From positions 1 through 46,955 of the IMG/VR virus record IMGVR_UViG_3300043449_000260: a stretch of DNA of 46,955 nucleotides; one strand, given 5' to 3'. The DNA is from a virus. The number at the start of each line of letters is the position of its first letter. Position 1 is the stretch's first letter. The position numbers were made by a program, and so were the translations under genes. Positions 9,462 to 17,791 of the stretch are shown here, in pieces. The notes beneath the pieces were generated by a model, which ran no database searches, had not been told where the DNA came from, and saw nothing but the letters and a program-made list of their open reading frames with translations.

Positions 9462-9558
9462 ATTTGTTTCTCCTTATATAGAAACTCTCTATTATATTAA
9501 AACTTAAAAACGAAGGAGAAACCTTTAATTGTTCCGTGTCCCTAAGGATTGTACGGAG
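9462..9558 (-). promoter_or_regulatory. Capsid leader with putative phage promoter
   Basis: This 97-bp gap is the only sizeable spacer in the head module. On the minus strand it reads TTTTAATATAATAGAGAGTT followed by a short pairing AGTTTCTATATAAGG and AGGAGAAAC before the capsid ATG. The TAATATAATAGAGAG block is the kind of AT-rich box ending in purines that T7-family polymerases use, but no second convincing copy was found by eye, so the promoter call is tentative. Another GGTTTCTCCTTCG segment lies 5' of it. Confidence 0.35.
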
Positions 9559-10488
9559 TTAACGATTTCTATAACCGTAACGAGATGTATTAACAACCAT
9601 TGCTTCTACTGCTTGTCTGTAGTTGGCATCAACGCGATACCTTGGATCTCTTAAAGCAGCTTGTTGTTCGGCAAGATTCTTAAACACCTGTACGGATTGT
9701 GGAACCTGTGAGGGGTTGACCCGATTATCCATTGGCTTAGGTTCCTGTACATTAGCCTTTGGTGGGTTTTGTTGCTCAAACCTAGCCTTGAGTCCCAGGA
9801 GGACATTCTTATAGGCATTAGTCTGAAGAGCGCGATTAGTAGCTGCGACTTCTTCGGCTGTTAGATTTTCCTGGGCCCACTTAAACATCCGCTTAAGATT
9901 GTCATTACCTCCGACAACTGAAGCAGCATCGTCCCAAGATTGCTTAGCCAAAGCCTTACGGCCCTTAATCATTTGCTCAATGATCACCTCATCAGCACCC
10001 ATCTTATCCTGAATTTCCTTACGAGTAGCAGCACTTACGGCACCCGTTGAGTCAATTTCCTTGCCCCAACGAAGCCAATCTTCTGCGCTAACCCGAGCCG
10101 TAGATCCAGGTTGAGGAGTAGGTGGTGGTGTGATTTTGAGGTCTTCAGGAATACCTGATAGATCCTCGACTGGTTCAGGCACGGCCTGAGCAACTGGCTG
10201 TGAGTCCACATAGTTGGGATTGGTCACGCCATTTTGATTGTATTGCTTCTTTAAGGAAGCGATTTCCTGTCTTGCCTGAGTAAATCCCTTGCGGGCTTCT
10301 ATTAGGCTATTGAACCAATCATCAGCTGACTTGAAGTTACTTGGGATCTTTTGCCCCTGGTCCTGAACGTACTTCATGAACATTGCACGCTCATGGACAA
10401 TTTGTGGATCTTCGGTCTGAACTGGTGTGGCTAGTTGTGGCTGAGTCTCGACAGGTTGAGATTGTTCAGCATTGTTAATTTCTGGCAT
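9559..10488 (-). CDS. Scaffolding / capsid assembly protein (T7 gp9-like)
   Basis: 309 residues, strongly charged and Gln/Pro-rich, predicted mainly helical with disordered linkers. An N-terminal acidic stretch (ETQPQLATPVQTEDPQ), a helix near residues 30-60, a Pro-rich middle, and a basic C-terminal helix (LAEQQAALRDPRYRVDANY). This composition and the location immediately upstream of the capsid gene identify the internal scaffold that templates procapsid assembly. ATG 10488 has an AAAGGAGAG site. Confidence 0.85.
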   Translation of the reverse strand: MPEINNAEQSQPVETQPQLATPVQTEDPQIVHERAMFMKYVQDQGQKIPSNFKSADDWFNSLIEARKGFTQARQEIASLKKQYNQNGVTNPNYVDSQPVAQAVPEPVEDLSGIPEDLKITPPPTPQPGSTARVSAEDWLRWGKEIDSTGAVSAATRKEIQDKMGADEVIIEQMIKGRKALAKQSWDDAASVVGGNDNLKRMFKWAQENLTAEEVAATNRALQTNAYKNVLLGLKARFEQQNPPKANVQEPKPMDNRVNPSQVPQSVQVFKNLAEQQAALRDPRYRVDANYRQAVEAMVVNTSRYGYRNR

Positions 10489-10515
10489 TTAAGTATCTCT
10501 CCTTTAGATTATTCG

Positions 10516-10632
10516 TTATTTGGAACGAGTCTTAGGTTTTTTTGTATTAGGTTTCTTAGTATCTGGGGAAGGCCCAGTCCTTTTCTTTACATATTCAAGT
10601 TGCTTGGATGTTGTTTTTCTATTGCAGTACAT
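10516..10632 (-). CDS. Small basic protein upstream of scaffold (38 aa)
   Basis: A 38-residue, Lys/Thr/Pro-rich peptide (start MYCNRKTTSKQ, end KKPKTRSK). The ATG at 10632 follows the stop of the preceding Lys-rich gene by two bases, with AAAAAGTAAG as a weak ribosome site. Unknown function; likely a nucleic-acid-contacting or virion accessory peptide by composition only. It may be a spurious ORF, but without it a gap of about 145 bp would be empty in an otherwise packed operon. Confidence 0.45.
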   Translation of the reverse strand: MYCNRKTTSKQLEYVKKRTGPSPDTKKPNTKKPKTRSK

Positions 10633-10633
10633 C

Positions 10634-10810
10634 TTACTTTTTCTTTGTCTTTTTGCCAGTCTTCTTCTTAACTGGCTTCTTCTTTTTCTTTGGCATGGTT
10701 TCTTCTTCTTGCGGCATTGGCATCTGTGCGCCTAAACCCATTTGAGATTCAATCATACCAGGACCCATTCCTGTTGGCATACCCATACCCATCATTGGCA
10801 TTCGTGACAT
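10634..10810 (-). CDS. Met/Gly-rich protein with polylysine tail (58 aa)
   Basis: A 58-residue protein in two parts: residues 1-30 rich in Met, Gly and Pro, and residues 43-58 almost entirely Lys with a few Thr, Gly, Val and Pro. The ATG at 10810 is chosen because GAGG lies just before it; an in-frame GTG at 10822 would overlap the preceding gene by four bases. The tail is suited to nucleic-acid binding. Low-complexity peptides of this kind recur near head genes in marine T7-like phages; function unknown. Confidence 0.6.
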   Translation of the reverse strand: MSRMPMMGMGMPTGMGPGMIESQMGLGAQMPMPQEEETMPKKKKKPVKKKTGKKTKKK

Positions 10811-10818
10811 TGTGTACC

Positions 10819-13734
10819 TCACTGTAAAGTTTTTGTTTTAAATCTATTTAGTGTAGACTTTGCTTGAAAATTATAAGGATTATTTTTATCGTCACATATT
10901 CCATCATAGGCTATTAAATAAGGATTAATGTCGATAGGATCTAGGCTTTTTGAAACAAATTCAAAAGGAGCTTCACTTACTGGATCTACAGTATATCCTA
11001 GAATTTGACCATAGTCTACTACCCAATGTGGAGCAAAGTAAGCATCTGAATTATTTTGCTCTAAAGACGACATTAGGATATCTCCAAGCATAAGAAACGA
11101 ATCTTGTGATGGTGTGTGGAAATAGTTGTTTTCTCCATCGTCAAAACCGTATGTAGACCGGTTTGTACTTGAGGCATTTAAAGATGTCTTTAACGCATTA
11201 AAATTAGTTATTTCATCTAAACAAGCGTAAACACCTGACCACATATATTTTGTAAGAGTTCCCGATGGCCAAGTTTGTGCCGTGACAATTTCGGCATCAC
11301 TTTGTTCAGGCAATATCCAAGGTTTTTTGGGAGATAGAAATCCACCTTTTGGATTAATAGAAGTGTTTGCTGTAGCTACAAATTTTACTTTTTGTAAAGT
11401 ATCATAACTGCTATTTGGAGTAACATCAATAGATTCTTTTGTCCACCAGTCTACCTTTGGCCCAAATACAGGACCCACCACAAAAACACAAATTTCATCT
11501 GGAAGCAATCCAGCTCTTCTTGCGGCTATAGAAATTTGTCTAGTTAAATCTACTAAATATGATTGGGACCATCCACCTAAATATCCACTACCTGGACTAG
11601 CTGCATCTTCCTTTAAAGCATGATGAAGAACAACAATTTTTTTTCTGTCTTGATTTTGTTGTCTAAACTTAATAGTGTGAAATAATTCAGTTAGCATTCC
11701 AAGAGCAGTATGCTCTCCTTTACCATCAAAAGCATATCCAAAATCTCCAGTTCTTAAGTCGTCATTCATATGAACAAAGGTAAAAGATATTCCATTTAAA
11801 TCGTTATTGTTCTGGCCCCATTGAGTGGTTATTACATTGTTACCGAGTAGTTTTGTTGCAGCATTTGATGTATTAAATCCAGTAAATGAAAGTGCTAGTC
11901 TAGTAGCATCACTATGGGCTGTTAAATCTACAGAAAGAGAATACCTTAATCTTTGTGGAACTGGTGTAGGAATTTGAATTAAACCGGTTTCATTTATAAC
12001 ATTTTCAGCTATACGAGTCCAAGTTGTTCCACCGCCTGTAGTTTGTTTGGAAATTGTTATAGGAACCGTACTATTACCAGGATAGGTTTCCTTTACAGTG
12101 CCATCTTCTGTGTTATTAGCATAATCATTTTGGAACTTCCAATACTGAACATAGTAAGTAAAACTATTTGTTGTATACAGTGAATTTGTAGTACTTAGGG
12201 TTGATGTAGTAATTGCAAGATTAGGAGAAGTAACATAGGAATCAAATTTCTTTCCTAACTTTGTATTGCAAATAATCTTCTTATCTTTATAGTATGTGTT
12301 AGTTCCACCGCTCCATTCGGTTTTCCAAATAAAAGGTCCATAAGTTCCTGAAACAGCTGGAGTATAATTTTCTTGTGGAAAATAACCATCTCCCGCACCT
12401 AATGCATCTTGACCAAACTCAAAAAAAGTTTTATATGGTATGTTTGTTCCCATTGTAAAACCAAATGGAACAATGCTATATGCAATTAGGGGAGGAAGAC
12501 CTAGATGTTCTGCATCGTACATACTACCAAATGTCGAAAGATGTTGTTCAGTGGTAAAGTTATCTCTAATTGATGAAAAGAGCGCAGAAGTACTTTGTAC
12601 TGGAAAAAGAAATTCACTTCCCTGTGCGTTATATTTAAATGGTAGATTTCTTTTAAACACTACTACATTAATAACATTATTTGTTTCTAAGCTTCTCTTA
12701 AAAGGTAAAGTAGCGTTTGCAATATAGGCATCTTCGTTTCCAGTGCAGTTATTTTCACAAGTAGTCCAGCCTTTTTGTCTTAGGATAGGAAATAGGTGTG
12801 TTTTGAGATCTAATATATAGGTAATGTTTCCACCACTAACTACTAAATCATTTCGACCTAATGCTTGAATCCCAGAAATGTTCAATCCAACAGCAAGTAT
12901 AGTATTATCAGGGATTCTATATTGAGAACTCATTTGTGTTGTTCTATATAGGGTCCTTACGGTTTCAGAAATTTTCATTTCTGTAATTATTCCAGTAGTG
13001 GTGTTATAGGTAGCTACTACTGTAGAAAAGCTTGTAGTTTCTCCAGCACCCAACTCTTTGGTACATAAATTTGGAGTTCCTCTTAGGGTTGGATATCCAT
13101 TAGGACCTACATTTACAGCAGTTGTCCATCTCTTTGTATCACTTGAACTACCAATTTGTAATGCTGTTAATAAATTTTCACTACCTCCATCACCATTTAA
13201 AACAAAAGTTGCCTTTCTGTTGTTTGGTGTATTGGTAACATAAGAAAGAAAAACTCCAGTATTGTCTATATTTGTATCGCTTATTAAGGGAACTGGAAGT
13301 CTAGGATTACCGCTAATATCTGTAGCATAATAATAAGCTTCAGATCCATATCTAGTTCCAACCAAACAACGACCCGCACCTATTGCGTTTCCTGCTTGGC
13401 CTATATTTTTCCAATCTTGCGCTAGTGGATTAAATCCAACTTTTGGAGGAGCAAAGTGATTGCCCCAATAAATTGGAGTAGCATATAAAGTTCTATTACT
13501 GGGAAGGTTAGGACTATAAAGAATAGCCTTGGCAATTCCATCTGCTAAACCACCAACTAAATTACCGCCTTGGTTTGTATCCTCAAAATAAACATTTCTA
13601 TTTCCATAGATTATAACATCAGTCCTTCCTGAATTGTTGTCAAACAAAAAATGTTTTAACATTTCATAAGGATTTCTTTTATCTCTATCTACAAAAGCCG
13701 TAGTGTAATATCCAGTTGGTCTAGTAAATGGCAT
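10819..13734 (-). CDS. Very large fibre-like protein, possible hydrolase domain (971 aa)
   Basis: 971 residues, Asn/Thr/Ser/Tyr-rich and predicted beta-rich for most of its length, consistent with a surface or tail appendage. Around residues 650-780 the character changes to a mixed alpha/beta core with IVVLHHALKED, SYLVDLTRQISIAARRAG and EICVFVVGP, the strand-helix-strand look of SGNH/GDSL-type esterase folds. I cannot assign a clear Ser-Asp-His triad, so enzymatic activity is only a suggestion. It lies in the head operon, not beside gp17. It could be a deacetylating tailspike or a pure adhesin. Confidence 0.6.
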   Translation of the reverse strand: MPFTRPTGYYTTAFVDRDKRNPYEMLKHFLFDNNSGRTDVIIYGNRNVYFEDTNQGGNLVGGLADGIAKAILYSPNLPSNRTLYATPIYWGNHFAPPKVGFNPLAQDWKNIGQAGNAIGAGRCLVGTRYGSEAYYYATDISGNPRLPVPLISDTNIDNTGVFLSYVTNTPNNRKATFVLNGDGGSENLLTALQIGSSSDTKRWTTAVNVGPNGYPTLRGTPNLCTKELGAGETTSFSTVVATYNTTTGIITEMKISETVRTLYRTTQMSSQYRIPDNTILAVGLNISGIQALGRNDLVVSGGNITYILDLKTHLFPILRQKGWTTCENNCTGNEDAYIANATLPFKRSLETNNVINVVVFKRNLPFKYNAQGSEFLFPVQSTSALFSSIRDNFTTEQHLSTFGSMYDAEHLGLPPLIAYSIVPFGFTMGTNIPYKTFFEFGQDALGAGDGYFPQENYTPAVSGTYGPFIWKTEWSGGTNTYYKDKKIICNTKLGKKFDSYVTSPNLAITTSTLSTTNSLYTTNSFTYYVQYWKFQNDYANNTEDGTVKETYPGNSTVPITISKQTTGGGTTWTRIAENVINETGLIQIPTPVPQRLRYSLSVDLTAHSDATRLALSFTGFNTSNAATKLLGNNVITTQWGQNNNDLNGISFTFVHMNDDLRTGDFGYAFDGKGEHTALGMLTELFHTIKFRQQNQDRKKIVVLHHALKEDAASPGSGYLGGWSQSYLVDLTRQISIAARRAGLLPDEICVFVVGPVFGPKVDWWTKESIDVTPNSSYDTLQKVKFVATANTSINPKGGFLSPKKPWILPEQSDAEIVTAQTWPSGTLTKYMWSGVYACLDEITNFNALKTSLNASSTNRSTYGFDDGENNYFHTPSQDSFLMLGDILMSSLEQNNSDAYFAPHWVVDYGQILGYTVDPVSEAPFEFVSKSLDPIDINPYLIAYDGICDDKNNPYNFQAKSTLNRFKTKTLQ

Positions 13735-13743
13735 ATGTGTTTC

Positions 13744-14121
13744 TCACTTCTTTATTTTCTTTAGTAATCCTAAACCAGTTCTATGATAATTTACTTCATC
13801 ATTTGATAATGAGGCATTTCCTATAAAAGTTCCACCAGCTATATAATCTAACACACCGTCAGTAGAAACGTCAGTACTACTAGTAACTAGAGTATAGACC
13901 TGATTTGCAGGATTGTTAGCTGTTGCTCCTGAATTACCAGGAATTTCGGGAAGATCTATAGTAACCCCATTTAAAAGTCTTTGAAGTCTATTCTGGGATG
14001 GAGTAAATGCAGATGCAATGCTAAATGTTGCGTTGTTATTGGGTTGTCCACCTGTTTTTATTACGGATTGATAGCAACCTAAAACTAAAGCATAGGCTTG
14101 TTGTATTGTAATATCTGCCAT
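13744..14121 (-). CDS. Unknown probable virion protein (125 aa)
   Basis: 125 residues, no recognised family. A helical start (MADITIQQAYALVLGCYQSV), a Ser/Thr/Asn-rich middle and a basic end LLKKIKK. ATG 14121 has an AAAGGAAC site. It sits between the 971-residue fibre-like protein and two other unknown beta-rich proteins, so a role in fibre attachment, chaperoning or capsid decoration is plausible but not shown. Confidence 0.7.
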   Translation of the reverse strand: MADITIQQAYALVLGCYQSVIKTGGQPNNNATFSIASAFTPSQNRLQRLLNGVTIDLPEIPGNSGATANNPANQVYTLVTSSTDVSTDGVLDYIAGGTFIGNASLSNDEVNYHRTGLGLLKKIKK

Positions 14122-14132
14122 AAATAGTTCCT

Positions 14133-14867
14133 TTAAATGTTGTAAGTGTATTTTGCTAAGGAATCTAAAGCTGTTGCTGAAACAGGACTAAGAGACGTTA
14201 ATGCAGTTAAAAAAATTGAATTTGTAGTTATAAGAGAATTTGGAAGTTGTACCTTAACAGGGACATTTACTGGTAATAGAAGATCTATATTTGCAACAGC
14301 TGTACCACCACTATAATTAAAAATAGAAATTCGAACTAATGCATATTTAGTTTGTCTTGCTGTAGTGGTGTTATTAAGGCAGTACATACTAAAGTTTGCT
14401 GGCTCAAAGCCACCTCTTTTATAGACATCAAACTGTATAGCACCTGTGGTATTTGTTGCTGTTCCCGAAGTTACTGTAATGGAATTAGCCGTTACAGCGG
14501 TAACAATAGCCCAGCCAGTTCCAAGCAAACCTACGTCGTCTTCTCCTGTTTGAGTAATAAAATCATTTACCTGAATTCCTGTAGTATTTGATATACCAGA
14601 AATAGTAGTAGTTGAACTTGTAGAATTTATAGACCCTGTAAAAGTTCCTATATTTGTTCTAGATATTGATCCACCAGTAAAAACACAGTCTTGTGTTATA
14701 GCGGCTCTGCTTGCTACTACACTAGGAAATCCTTCTGATATGGCATTACCAGAAGGAAGAACATTAGCTGAACCAGCAGTAAAGGTAAGTGGTGCTCCTG
14801 CAGTTGGGGTTGTTTGACTAAAGATGCAGGAAGTAATTCTTAACTTTTCAAAATTACCGCTTCTCAT
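14133..14867 (-). CDS. Unknown beta-rich probable virion protein (244 aa)
   Basis: 244 residues, Thr/Ser/Gly/Asn-rich, with alternating hydrophobic and polar residues typical of beta-structured capsid decoration or fibre proteins. Residues about 80-130 include repeats of T/S-T-T (SINSTSSTTTISG). ATG 14867 overlaps the preceding stop as ATGA, which argues for this start over the in-frame GTG at 14879. No family recognised. Confidence 0.7.
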   Translation of the reverse strand: MRSGNFEKLRITSCIFSQTTPTAGAPLTFTAGSANVLPSGNAISEGFPSVVASRAAITQDCVFTGGSISRTNIGTFTGSINSTSSTTTISGISNTTGIQVNDFITQTGEDDVGLLGTGWAIVTAVTANSITVTSGTATNTTGAIQFDVYKRGGFEPANFSMYCLNNTTTARQTKYALVRISIFNYSGGTAVANIDLLLPVNVPVKVQLPNSLITTNSIFLTALTSLSPVSATALDSLAKYTYNI

Positions 14868-15160
14868 GATTGTTCCCACTTAAAGAAAGTAACTGCGGTT
14901 ACGGTAGAAGCCGGAGCACTTGCATTAGTTAATACTTTAGATGTATTCGGAATTATATTACCTAGTCTTACAAACTCTCCAAGAGGAACAGAAACCTTTA
15001 CTGTAGTAGATCCGTCAAACTGAATAGCTAAAATTCCATACTCATCCGTATAGGTAGTAGTTCCATACACACAATGGGTTGTTTCTAAAGGAATAGTTGC
15101 GGGAGTAGTGGATAAAGTAACATGGTTAATGTAAGTAAATTTTCCGTTTTCCGGTAGCAT
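14864..15160 (-). CDS. Unknown beta-rich protein (98 aa)
   Basis: 98 residues with predicted strands throughout (FTYINHVTLSTTPATIPLE; ILAIQFDGSTTVKVSVPLG). Size and strand content fit small capsid-decoration or head-fibre base proteins, but no motif confirms this. Its ATG overlaps the stop of the 22-residue peptide upstream (TAATG), and its own stop overlaps the next start (ATGA). Confidence 0.7.
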   Translation of the reverse strand: MLPENGKFTYINHVTLSTTPATIPLETTHCVYGTTTYTDEYGILAIQFDGSTTVKVSVPLGEFVRLGNIIPNTSKVLTNASAPASTVTAVTFFKWEQS

Positions 15161-15228
15161 TATTTACCTCCACATCCGCACGACATTTTAGGTTTCTTCT
15201 TAGGAGATGTTTTCTTTTTCTTTGCCAT
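15160..15228 (-). CDS. Tiny Lys-rich CGC peptide (22 aa)
   Basis: A 22-residue peptide: a lysine-rich half (MAKKKKTSPKKKPK) followed by SCGCGGK. The stop overlaps the next gene's ATG by one base, and the ATG lies at the end of the upstream 78-residue gene, so it is held in a tight chain of TAATG couplings. That tight coupling is the main evidence that it is translated. Function unknown; the CGCG end resembles the 54-residue gene at 7856-8020. Confidence 0.5.
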   Translation of the reverse strand: MAKKKKTSPKKKPKMSCGCGGK

Positions 15229-15464
15229 TACTTCTTTCCCTTCTTCTTGGACTCCCAAGATACTGGTTTGGAACTTTTCTTTGCCTTTACACCTTTACTT
15301 GTACACTGTGCTTTGGTTGGTCGGCAAGCGGGATAAGAGCCACCGGACTTGGCAGACTTTCGACCACATGGCCCGCCCGTCTTACAGTTTATCCAGCCCT
15401 TACCATTGTTCCGCTTGAACCAACCATGCAGACCTTCCTTCTTTTCTAAGGAAAAGTCAGCCAT
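15228..15464 (-). CDS. Small basic Cys-containing protein (78 aa)
   Basis: 78 residues, very basic. It carries a recognisable pattern W-F-K-R-x-x-G-K-G-W-x-x-C-K-T-G-x-P-C-G-R-K (about residues 15-36) then Y-P-A-C-R-P-T-x-A-Q-C. The same small-protein family occurs in marine phages and some giant viruses, with unknown role. Four cysteines spaced like a zinc or disulfide knot. Start and stop are both joined to neighbours by one-base overlaps. Confidence 0.75.
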   Translation of the reverse strand: MADFSLEKKEGLHGWFKRNNGKGWINCKTGGPCGRKSAKSGGSYPACRPTKAQCTSKGVKAKKSSKPVSWESKKKGKK

Positions 15465-15577
15465 TACTTATAACCCTTCTTCATGGTCATCTTCTTACCA
15501 GACTTCTTGGCTGCGGCCTTTGCATCGGCCTTGCCCTTGGCTGTGTAAGGGAATGATTTCTTACCTACTTTTGGCAT
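15464..15577 (-). CDS. Small basic protein (37 aa)
   Basis: 37 residues: VGKKSFPYTAKGKADAKAAA followed by KKSGKKMTMKKGYK. Short proteins with K-F-P-Y-T-x-x-G-x-x-A-A/D-K are common next to phage head genes; function unknown. The ATG at 15577 lies inside the end of the upstream gene (17-bp overlap) and its stop overlaps the next ATG. Confidence 0.65.
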   Translation of the reverse strand: MPKVGKKSFPYTAKGKADAKAAAKKSGKKMTMKKGYK

Positions 15578-15719
15578 TTGACTTGCCTCCTTTCTTGGTC
15601 TTGTTACCCCAGTTGTTGGCCCCTACCTTGCGGCATTTGACCATAGCACCTGAGGCGTAAGCACTAGACTTACCACCATATGCCTTCATAACCTTATTGT
15701 AACATGCATCTTTAGGCAT
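15561..15719 (-). CDS. Small basic YASGA/VKCRK protein (52 aa)
   Basis: 52 residues with the pattern K-D-A-C-Y-x-K-V then S-A-Y-A-S-G-A-M-V-K-C-R-K-V-G-A-x-N-W-G-N-K. I recognise this as a widespread small phage protein with two conserved cysteines and a basic end; no function is known. A virion-associated or DNA-condensing role is possible. The start ATG 15719 is preceded by AGGAGTTAG. Confidence 0.72.
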   Translation of the reverse strand: MPKDACYNKVMKAYGGKSSAYASGAMVKCRKVGANNWGNKTKKGGKSNAKSR

Positions 15720-15736
15720 AGATTCTAACTCCTAGG

Positions 15737-15910
15737 TTATTTGTTAAAACCCTTGAGGGTCTTGGCTAGGTTGCATTGTCTCTTGGTCTGGGTGGTTAAA
15801 CCCTTGCCAGAGCAATAGGAAGAGATTGATTTGCCAGCTGCCTTGGCTTTCTTAGTCAAGGCTCCGGGACGTTTAATAGCCCCCTTAATCCAGTTTTTCT
15901 TACTTGCCAT
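15737..15910 (-). CDS. Small basic Cys protein (57 aa)
   Basis: 57 residues: KKNWIKGAIKRPGALTKKAK, then a Ser/Cys patch and TKRQCNLAKTLKGF. W-I-K-x-A-I-K-x-P-G-A-L is a recurrent motif of small phage proteins next to the SAYASGA type. ATG 15910 is preferred over 15922 because GGAG stands at the right spacing before it. It is the first of five consecutive tiny basic genes downstream of the beta-helix gene. Confidence 0.72.
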   Translation of the reverse strand: MASKKNWIKGAIKRPGALTKKAKAAGKSISSYCSGKGLTTQTKRQCNLAKTLKGFNK

Positions 15911-15912
15911 TG

Positions 15913-17781
15913 TTATCTCCATTTACTAAATATATAAGAAATGTCTTCGGCATTTACATATCCGTCTTTGTTGTAGTCTCCATCTGCTCCGACACCAAGA
16001 AGTCCCCAGTTAGAAAGGATCTTACCTAAGTCTTTTGCATTATAACCTAGGTCTGGATCGGTCCAGTCAAAATCATAACGAATACCAACTGAACCAAGTC
16101 GCGGTTCAAACTCCGTTGCGTAGTCCGTGCCAACTGAATCATACACATCAGGTTCTCCTGCTGCTATGTATTCCAGTTCATTCTCTGGTGCAATCCATCT
16201 TCCATTAATACTGCCTGTGGCATTTACTGGAGTCTGGGTAATATAGTTCCACTTGATAGACTTGACATTCTGCAACAGTGCAGTGTGTGGTCCATAGTTT
16301 GGCATCTTGCCAATTCCAGATACCCAGTGATTTCCAAGGTTGCTATTGCGAATGAGGACATTGTATGCCTCCTGAACATGCAAAGCTCTTGCCCAAGATG
16401 TACTTGGCTCCATTGATCCAATCTTTCCAACCTGAAACACAAGATCGTCAATAACCACATCTACAGCACCCTGACCAAATATTCCCTGTGACCAAATAGG
16501 ATCAAAACGATCCTTGGGTCTGTACTTGTAGATAATTGTGTTGGTGACTCCTCCTGTTACATTGGGTTCAAATCCAGAGAACCATTGAATCAAATCTGGA
16601 TGTGCCCCAGAGTCAACTCCTGTTTCGGCGTACTTCAAGTTGCCATGATTCTTGAAAGTACAGTCAATAAGAGCAGCACCAGCCGCAGATAGATCGCTTT
16701 CGATGTTTTCAAAATGGGTACGAACATTCACCCCACCAGTTCCATTCCAGAAGTTAGACACTGTACAATCATATAACTCAAGATGATTCCACCCACCGCC
16801 AATTGTAAAGCAGTTAAACCAAGGAGTCCAGTTGTCCATCTTGCAATTAACGAGTCGAAGTGCCTGACCCTCTTCTGGATATGTGATTGGTGCGCTTGCA
16901 GTTGTCAGAATGGCAGAATAGGTTGGTCCGGTTGCGTTTTGTATGAGCAACCCATCCAACTTTACCTTGTTGATTCTGAATCCACCAGAGTTACCAACGG
17001 CGGCAATACGGGCAGAAACTTGATTGTTTGGGCTGTTCTTTATAGTGACATAGCGATACTTATTGCCAATCCAACCCGCCCACGAATAGGCGGCAAAGGC
17101 ATGGTCGCCTTCGGAAAGGTAGATGGTAACTCCGTCAACATTTCCATTGACAGCTTGAGATACCATTGCACTAAACAAAGTCTTCTTTGGAAGAGCCTCG
17201 GTGCCGGGATTAGAGTCATTGCCCCAAGTAGCGACATAAACTGATCGCTTTGGAAGGGTGTTATTAAAGTCGGAAGCAAACTGCAAGGGCTCTACACCAA
17301 TCTGGGTGAAAGTCCACGTTGCATTTCTTAGTGTATCAACAAACTGTGGAAGTTGTGGTCTTGCCTTGATGGTTCCTCTTCCAAGAATAAACGGAGTTCC
17401 ACTGTTGGGATAGATGATGGCAGTCAGGGTGTTTTTTTCTGCATCTGGTAGTGGACCGATATCAACCCAGTAACCATTGATGTTTTCATGCATAGTTTTT
17501 TCAAATACACTGCATGTTGGACCACCGTTTAATTGAAAGTCAACTCTAGCAATATCGCTAAAATGATAAGCAAGTAAACCCATTTTTGTTGTTTCATTTA
17601 TAGTTTCAAACTGAGGACTTACCCAACGGGCAACCACTCGGTTTTGATAACCGTAATCAGATGGGTTTCCAACTGCTGCTGGTTGTTCAGGAATATAATT
17701 GGGATTAGTCCCGGAAACAACCTGTGCATTGCTGGTTAAAGAAAGAAATAACGATAGAAATCCTAAAACTATGTACTTCAT
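15913..17781 (-). CDS. Secreted right-handed beta-helix protein with dockerin-like C-terminus
   Basis: 622 residues. Residues 1-19 form a classic signal peptide (positive start, hydrophobic core, cleavage after SNA). Residues about 185-540 carry YVATWGNDSNPGTEALPKKT, a common entry to pectate-lyase-like parallel beta-helices, followed by repeated short strands with LRLVNCKMDNW, LELYDCTVSNFW and LIRNSNLGNHW. The last 45 residues contain a pair of related units, NAKDLGKILSNWG and NAEDISYIFSKW, the second preceded by a calcium-loop pattern D-Y-N-K-D-G-Y-V-N-A-E-D as in type I dockerins. Such ends are frequent in secreted proteins of Planctomycetes. It could cut or bind host polysaccharide. A signal peptide on a gene inside a head operon is odd. 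Confidence 0.75.
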   Translation of the reverse strand: MKYIVLGFLSLFLSLTSNAQVVSGTNPNYIPEQPAAVGNPSDYGYQNRVVARWVSPQFETINETTKMGLLAYHFSDIARVDFQLNGGPTCSVFEKTMHENINGYWVDIGPLPDAEKNTLTAIIYPNSGTPFILGRGTIKARPQLPQFVDTLRNATWTFTQIGVEPLQFASDFNNTLPKRSVYVATWGNDSNPGTEALPKKTLFSAMVSQAVNGNVDGVTIYLSEGDHAFAAYSWAGWIGNKYRYVTIKNSPNNQVSARIAAVGNSGGFRINKVKLDGLLIQNATGPTYSAILTTASAPITYPEEGQALRLVNCKMDNWTPWFNCFTIGGGWNHLELYDCTVSNFWNGTGGVNVRTHFENIESDLSAAGAALIDCTFKNHGNLKYAETGVDSGAHPDLIQWFSGFEPNVTGGVTNTIIYKYRPKDRFDPIWSQGIFGQGAVDVVIDDLVFQVGKIGSMEPSTSWARALHVQEAYNVLIRNSNLGNHWVSGIGKMPNYGPHTALLQNVKSIKWNYITQTPVNATGSINGRWIAPENELEYIAAGEPDVYDSVGTDYATEFEPRLGSVGIRYDFDWTDPDLGYNAKDLGKILSNWGLLGVGADGDYNKDGYVNAEDISYIFSKWR

Positions 17782-17791
17782 TCCAGTCTCC

